From Hydrotalea sandarakina (GTDB lineage Bacteria > Bacteroidota > Bacteroidia > Chitinophagales > Chitinophagaceae), in NCBI RefSeq assembly GCF_003254115.1, contig NZ_QKZV01000004.1, positions 186,001-250,000 on the forward strand: a DNA stretch of 64,000 nt, in the 5' to 3' direction. This document shows positions 60,197-64,000 of this stretch, one piece after another. The stretch's first letter is position 1, and every line of letters begins with the position of its first letter. The notes beneath the pieces are model-generated. The model was not told the DNA's origin and searched no databases. It saw only the letters and a program-made list of their open reading frames with translations. The translations under genes were made by a program, and so were the position numbers.

Positions 60197-63061
60197 CTAT
60201 AGGTTTAATATGCCGGCTGCCAGCATATGTGTTTGTTGCAAGGCATTTTTTTCGTAGGGTGAAGGTAATTGAGGCACCTCTTGCATGGGTTGTAAAGTGA
60301 TCATTTTTACTTGCACGGGTTGTTGGGTTTGTTGGGCAATTGTCCATACCTCTATTTTTCCTTTCCACTGATTCGCCTTTTCATTTGGCAAAATTTTAAA
60401 TGTAGTTGTATTATTCATTGCTTTCATTATAACGGAATAGCTGCCCCAATGTCCATCTTGCTGTTGTGTATTAAAATTAACTGATTGACCATTTTGTACA
60501 ATTTGAATAGTAGGAAATGGCTTTCCTGTATACGCACTATCCGGCTGCATCATAACTACCAAACGGGTTTGTTGAATATTTTCATTTGTATTCAACTTTA
60601 CATCCAGGTGGTTTGATGAAAATTGTACTTCACCCTTAATAGCCTCATTAGCTTTAGGTTCATGAATAATTAGCTGATTGATGTTCTGCAACTCATTATT
60701 AACGGTAACAGATTTTACCATTTCGGGATTCAGAAGTTGTACTTTACCTGTGGTTGCTAAAACTGCAAAATTCAGGGCTTCATGATTCGTATTTGTTTCC
60801 TGCATAATGGCATTTGTTAATAAGGGTTTTACCGCTTTTTGTAAGGGATAAACCCGATAAACAGCCACTTCAAACCCCTGTAATTCAGGTAACACAATTG
60901 TTGCACCTGCTGCATATAAATTTGGCGATACCCAATGTGTTGGATAAATCCTTTCCAATACAAGTGAAGCGGCCGTATCAGCTATTCCATATTGTGTAGA
61001 AAGTTTTACAGTAAGTTGCTCAGACTGAATTTTTGGATTACGAACTGCAATGATACCTTCATTGTTTTTGAAATGCGAAAACCCATATGCGTTACCATTG
61101 GCAGGATTGCCACCCACCATAAAGGTTTTATCCATCAAGGAAAAATGTTGTTTAGCCCAATTCAAGGAAAGGCTTAATACTTTCCATTCATCATCATTTA
61201 ATAAATCGGGCGAAAGATATAATTCATACATGGTAACACCTCTGCTAAAATAAAAAACCACATCATCGGCAAACTTTGCTAACGGATCATCATTGCCGCC
61301 AACAGAAGCTAAATTCCCTTTAATAATTCCATGCGTCATCATATTACTCAAAGGAAACCATACATCTTGTCGATTAAAATCATCGTACAATACAATATCT
61401 TTATAAGTCATGGCTGCATCTCGGTCGTTAATTACCGGTGTGTTAGCATAACCATAATCAGCCCCTTGCATCCAAATTTGGTTGGCGTATTGTAACCACC
61501 ATGGACTTAACCATGTGCCTGAAGTAATATTCAAATATTCTTTAGGGTTAATAGCGCGAACAGCTTTGCATTTTTCAATAACACTTTCAACTGCAGCTCT
61601 GCGAGAATGGTAACCAATGGCGTGGCCATTACCGGATTCACTGGAAGAAAACTGAATGCCATCCCATTTAAAATATCCAACACCTTGTTTAGTAAAATCG
61701 GTTACGCGTTGTTCAAACAATTTACTGTAATTGGGCCCGGCAATGTCTAACATGGCATCATTAGGTGTTTTACCAACGGTTTCATAGCCATGCGCTTTCA
61801 TCCAATTTATACGTTTCATTCTAAACGAATAGCCGCCGGTAGGCCCTAACCAAATACCTAACGTGGTACCCATTGGCTTTAATGCATTTACAATAGGCTG
61901 TAATCCATTGGGAAAAGTTGTTTTATTCAACATCCAGTTACTTTCATACACATCCCATCCATCATCTAACACAAAAGCATTTAAATGAATGCCGTATTTG
62001 TCTGTCATGTTTTTCTTAAACAAATCAATAATGTGCAATATGTTTTTTTCATTCATTACATGATCGGGGGCAACTTTTGGATAAGAAGGTGAACGCAAAT
62101 CGTACCAGCTATTGTATAATGCATAAGGTTCATCGAGCATTACTTTTATTTCATTAACGTAATTATAAAACCAATCCTGCACTGCCTTATTAGGCGATAA
62201 TCCTTGTACTACCCAACTACTCTCTATCCATTTATCTTTTACAACAACGCCCATCAATTCCTTACATTTTAATTGCAAATCATTTTCATTAATACGCGTA
62301 AGCAACGAATTAGCTGCGGGATATTCCACCCCAAAAAATACACCGCCTTGTTGTAACTGTGCGGCACAAGGCTGACCAAATTCGCCCTTTTTCAAAATAG
62401 TAAATGATTCTGTTTGGTTGTGTTGTTGTAACGCCACATATTGAGCAGTGGTACTGCTTTCTTCACGCATACTGTAACCATCATACTTTTCATTGTTAAA
62501 ATACACTTTCCCTTTTCTGGCATTAAAAGCTTCAACCCATTGTTTTTGCAAAGTAGTATCAATCAATGCAATTTTTCGTTTTGCATAAAATGCATTTTCT
62601 AAAAGCAAATAGGTAATTCTAAGGCGTAATGTATTTTCTTTGTCAATGGGTTGAAAGTATAACTGTAATGCCTTGCCATTAGGCAAACTTGTCCATTCGT
62701 ATTGCTGAAAAACAAAATCTTTTTTGGATAAAGTAACTTGTAAATCGCCATTAAAATCTTTTCCCGGGGCACTCCAATCTGTCCACATCAATTCTACTGA
62801 AAAATCGGCATCGGTATAAACTGAATAAGGCTTTGAATTTTGATATTGTTGTAACCAATTCGCATTAGCCGAAAGTACATCGCTTTGAATTTGCTGATGC
62901 TGTACAACAATTTGCTGGCTAACTTTTGAGTTTGATAAAATAAATATTTGCTTATCACCATTTTGTTCAACATGCGATACTACTTGTGCGGAAGCATTTG
63001 TTAAACCAACTAAAGCAAAAAAAATAGATGCAAGAATAGCAGTTATTGGGTTATTGTGCAT
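60197..63061 (-). CDS. secreted GH36-like alpha-galactosidase
   Basis: From the ATG at 63061 the 954-residue protein has a signal peptide (MHNNPITAILASIFFALVGL, ASAQ). The central barrel has LNAFVLDDGWDVYESNWML, GIWLGPTGGYSFRMKRINWM and GVGYFKWDGIQFSSSESG, whose Asp is at the GH36/GH27 nucleophile position. It also has ITSGTWLSPWWLQYANQIWM. A beta-sandwich precedes the barrel and about 250 residues of C-terminal beta domains follow. Clan GH-D enzymes retain alpha-galactosyl or alpha-N-acetylgalactosaminyl specificity; plant Sip1/raffinose synthase forms are related. It is convergent with the SDR gene and has no SusCD pair nearby. Confidence 0.78.
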   Translation of the reverse strand: MHNNPITAILASIFFALVGLTNASAQVVSHVEQNGDKQIFILSNSKVSQQIVVQHQQIQSDVLSANANWLQQYQNSKPYSVYTDADFSVELMWTDWSAPGKDFNGDLQVTLSKKDFVFQQYEWTSLPNGKALQLYFQPIDKENTLRLRITYLLLENAFYAKRKIALIDTTLQKQWVEAFNARKGKVYFNNEKYDGYSMREESSTTAQYVALQQHNQTESFTILKKGEFGQPCAAQLQQGGVFFGVEYPAANSLLTRINENDLQLKCKELMGVVVKDKWIESSWVVQGLSPNKAVQDWFYNYVNEIKVMLDEPYALYNSWYDLRSPSYPKVAPDHVMNEKNILHIIDLFKKNMTDKYGIHLNAFVLDDGWDVYESNWMLNKTTFPNGLQPIVNALKPMGTTLGIWLGPTGGYSFRMKRINWMKAHGYETVGKTPNDAMLDIAGPNYSKLFEQRVTDFTKQGVGYFKWDGIQFSSSESGNGHAIGYHSRRAAVESVIEKCKAVRAINPKEYLNITSGTWLSPWWLQYANQIWMQGADYGYANTPVINDRDAAMTYKDIVLYDDFNRQDVWFPLSNMMTHGIIKGNLASVGGNDDPLAKFADDVVFYFSRGVTMYELYLSPDLLNDDEWKVLSLSLNWAKQHFSLMDKTFMVGGNPANGNAYGFSHFKNNEGIIAVRNPKIQSEQLTVKLSTQYGIADTAASLVLERIYPTHWVSPNLYAAGATIVLPELQGFEVAVYRVYPLQKAVKPLLTNAIMQETNTNHEALNFAVLATTGKVQLLNPEMVKSVTVNNELQNINQLIIHEPKANEAIKGEVQFSSNHLDVKLNTNENIQQTRLVVMMQPDSAYTGKPFPTIQIVQNGQSVNFNTQQQDGHWGSYSVIMKAMNNTTTFKILPNEKANQWKGKIEVWTIAQQTQQPVQVKMITLQPMQEVPQLPSPYEKNALQQTHMLAAGILNL

Positions 63062-63187
63062 AACTAAAATATTTTGAAAGAAATATGGCAATACCTCTTT
63101 CAAATATAAGCTATTCCGAACGTTTAATTTTTACACAAACGTTTGTGAAACTGCATGGGTGTTTAAAATGTTGTTGTGAATGTGGCT

Positions 63188-63577
63188 TTATTTCAGTTGC
63201 TGTATTACTTTTTTCAATTTATTACTTACTTCTTCCGCCAATTCACCCAATAAAGGATTCTGAATGGCTTGCATGGAAGCAATGGGATCAACCGCAGCAA
63301 CTTCAACTTTTCCCGGTGCAATTTCCTGCACCACCACATTACAGGGCAGCATTGTACCAATTTTTTCTTCGGCCTGTAATGCCCGATAGGCAAATGGCGG
63401 ATTGCAGGCACCTAAAATTGTATAAGGGGGAATATCTACATCTAATTTCTTCTTCATGGTTGCCCGCATATCAATTTCGGTAAGTACACCAAAGCCTTCC
63501 GTTTTCAATGCATCGGTTACTTTTTGAATGGCATTGGCAAAATTATCATGCACAATGGTTGAGAAATAATAAGACAT
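63188..63577 (-). CDS. DUF302 domain protein
   Basis: This 129-residue cytosolic protein matches DUF302: YYFSTIVHDNFANAIQKVTD, then GFGVLTEIDMRATMKKKL, YTILGACNPPFAYRALQAEE and MLPCNVVVQEIAPGKVEVAA. Cysteines occur in ACNPP and LPCNV. The family is often beside copper or sulfur redox genes and its function is unknown. It lies 74 bp downstream of a thioredoxin-like gene on the same strand, which fits a redox or metal role. Confidence 0.93.
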   Translation of the reverse strand: MSYYFSTIVHDNFANAIQKVTDALKTEGFGVLTEIDMRATMKKKLDVDIPPYTILGACNPPFAYRALQAEEKIGTMLPCNVVVQEIAPGKVEVAAVDPIASMQAIQNPLLGELAEEVSNKLKKVIQQLK

Positions 63578-63651
63578 AACCGTTAATTTAAGATGAAAGA
63601 ATACGTAAAATTATTTCTCAAAATCCACATTCACTGTGACAAAAGTCATAC

Positions 63652-64000
63652 CTACTTCGATTTTTGAACGGGTGGAATTACCCGAAGAAAATTGGGAAAT
63701 TTTTCGGGCTCGTCATAGTATAATAATAATTGTTGACGAGCATTGTATAAGAACATTGAGGGATACTTCCTTGGCGTAAACCGCTGAATAAATTCATTGT
63801 TTACATCGCGTAATAATGTAACATTGGGTTTACCAATTAAGTTAGGGGCAAAACGCGTTAAAAAATTAGCCATTGCTGCTTCAGAATCTAATGATACTAA
63901 ATACATGCCAACATTTTTAAAGGCAGCATAATGTGCATTGATTTGTTGAAAGGCATGTTGACAGTGATCACAAGTAACATCAAAAAACACAATGAACAAT
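63652..64000 (-). CDS. thioredoxin-like (redoxin/TlpA-type) protein, N-terminus outside window
   Basis: The visible 115 residues carry the active-site motif VFFDVTCDHCQHAFQQI (Cys-Asp-His-Cys), the strand VGMYLVSLDSEAAMANFL, and a cis-Pro region in TPRKYPSMFLYNARQQL. This is a thioredoxin fold of the TlpA/redoxin group. No ATG lies at the window edge, where the reading frame is open, so the N-terminus, probably with a membrane anchor or signal, is beyond the window. It may be exported and reduce disulfides. It is followed by the DUF302 gene after 74 bp. Confidence 0.85.
   Translation of the reverse strand, partial: LFIVFFDVTCDHCQHAFQQINAHYAAFKNVGMYLVSLDSEAAMANFLTRFAPNLIGKPNVTLLRDVNNEFIQRFTPRKYPSMFLYNARQQLLLYYDEPEKFPNFLRVIPPVQKSK

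Noticed and set aside
1-64000. CRISPR array, phage, IS element, rRNA, tmRNA or other large mobile structure
   Set aside because: No regular spaced repeats, transposase, integrase or rRNA sequence was found in the window.

Overview
The window is chromosomal DNA of a member of the Bacteroidota, most likely the Chitinophagales/Chitinophagaceae (an inference from gene content and protein style, with no rRNA to confirm it). Supporting signs are low G+C, SusC/SusD outer-membrane proteins, weak or absent Shine-Dalgarno sequences, promoter boxes of the TAnnTTTG type, and many secreted glycoside hydrolases. There is no phage, IS element, CRISPR array or rRNA operon. One tRNA (Phe, GAA anticodon) is present.

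Region 1 (1-10742, all minus strand) is the most unusual part. A SusC/SusD pair, a secreted glycerophosphodiester phosphodiesterase, a secreted alkaline-phosphatase-superfamily enzyme, a PhnZ-like HD oxygenase, a PhnX-like HAD hydrolase, a DUF5690 membrane carrier and an FAD aminophosphonate oxidase follow one another with gaps of 23 bp or less, or overlaps. An XRE-cupin regulator and a palindromic operator candidate lie just upstream. It looks like a single 10-kb operon that takes up and mineralises a phosphonate-containing ester or lipid, a 'phosphonate utilisation locus' built like a polysaccharide utilisation locus.

Region 2 (10858-21390) holds a three-gene cysteine/YHS cluster, probably for heavy metals. 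It is followed by an FGGY sugar kinase, a GH20 hexosaminidase, a chromate-type transporter, a DUF3089 lipoprotein and RecQ.

Region 3 (21556-31788, plus strand) has KdsD, a mannose-1-phosphate guanylyltransferase, a GpgS-type glycosyltransferase fused to a HAD phosphatase, a TauE-like exporter, a GT4 glycosyltransferase, a GntP permease, GpsA, and a HAD phosphatase fused to a glucosylglycerol-phosphate synthase. The two synthase-phosphatase fusions point to two related compatible solutes, glucosylglycerate and glucosylglycerol. GpsA would supply the glycerol-3-phosphate acceptor for the second.

Region 4 (31845-49883) is mostly housekeeping: tRNA-Phe, AsnRS, Rho, RmuC, the selenium pair MnmH/SelD, a KdnB-like dehydrogenase, a GH32 fructanase, KdsB, a fatty acid hydroxylase family protein, DnaN, RecX, an LpxR-like lipid A deacylase, an omega-amidase-type nitrilase, NagA, and an isolated MerTP-like protein that has lost part of its cysteine set.

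Region 5 (50186-64000) starts with a TrpXYZ-like ABC transporter. It continues with a sugar-degradation block: GH78-like rhamnosidase, Tat-exported Gfo/Idh/MocA oxidoreductase, a double PF06439 (3-keto-disaccharide hydrolase) protein, a Tat-exported TIM-barrel isomerase, an SDR and a GH36-like alpha-galactosidase. This resembles the oxidise-then-eliminate 3-keto-glycoside route. The window ends with a DUF302 protein and a partial thioredoxin-like protein.
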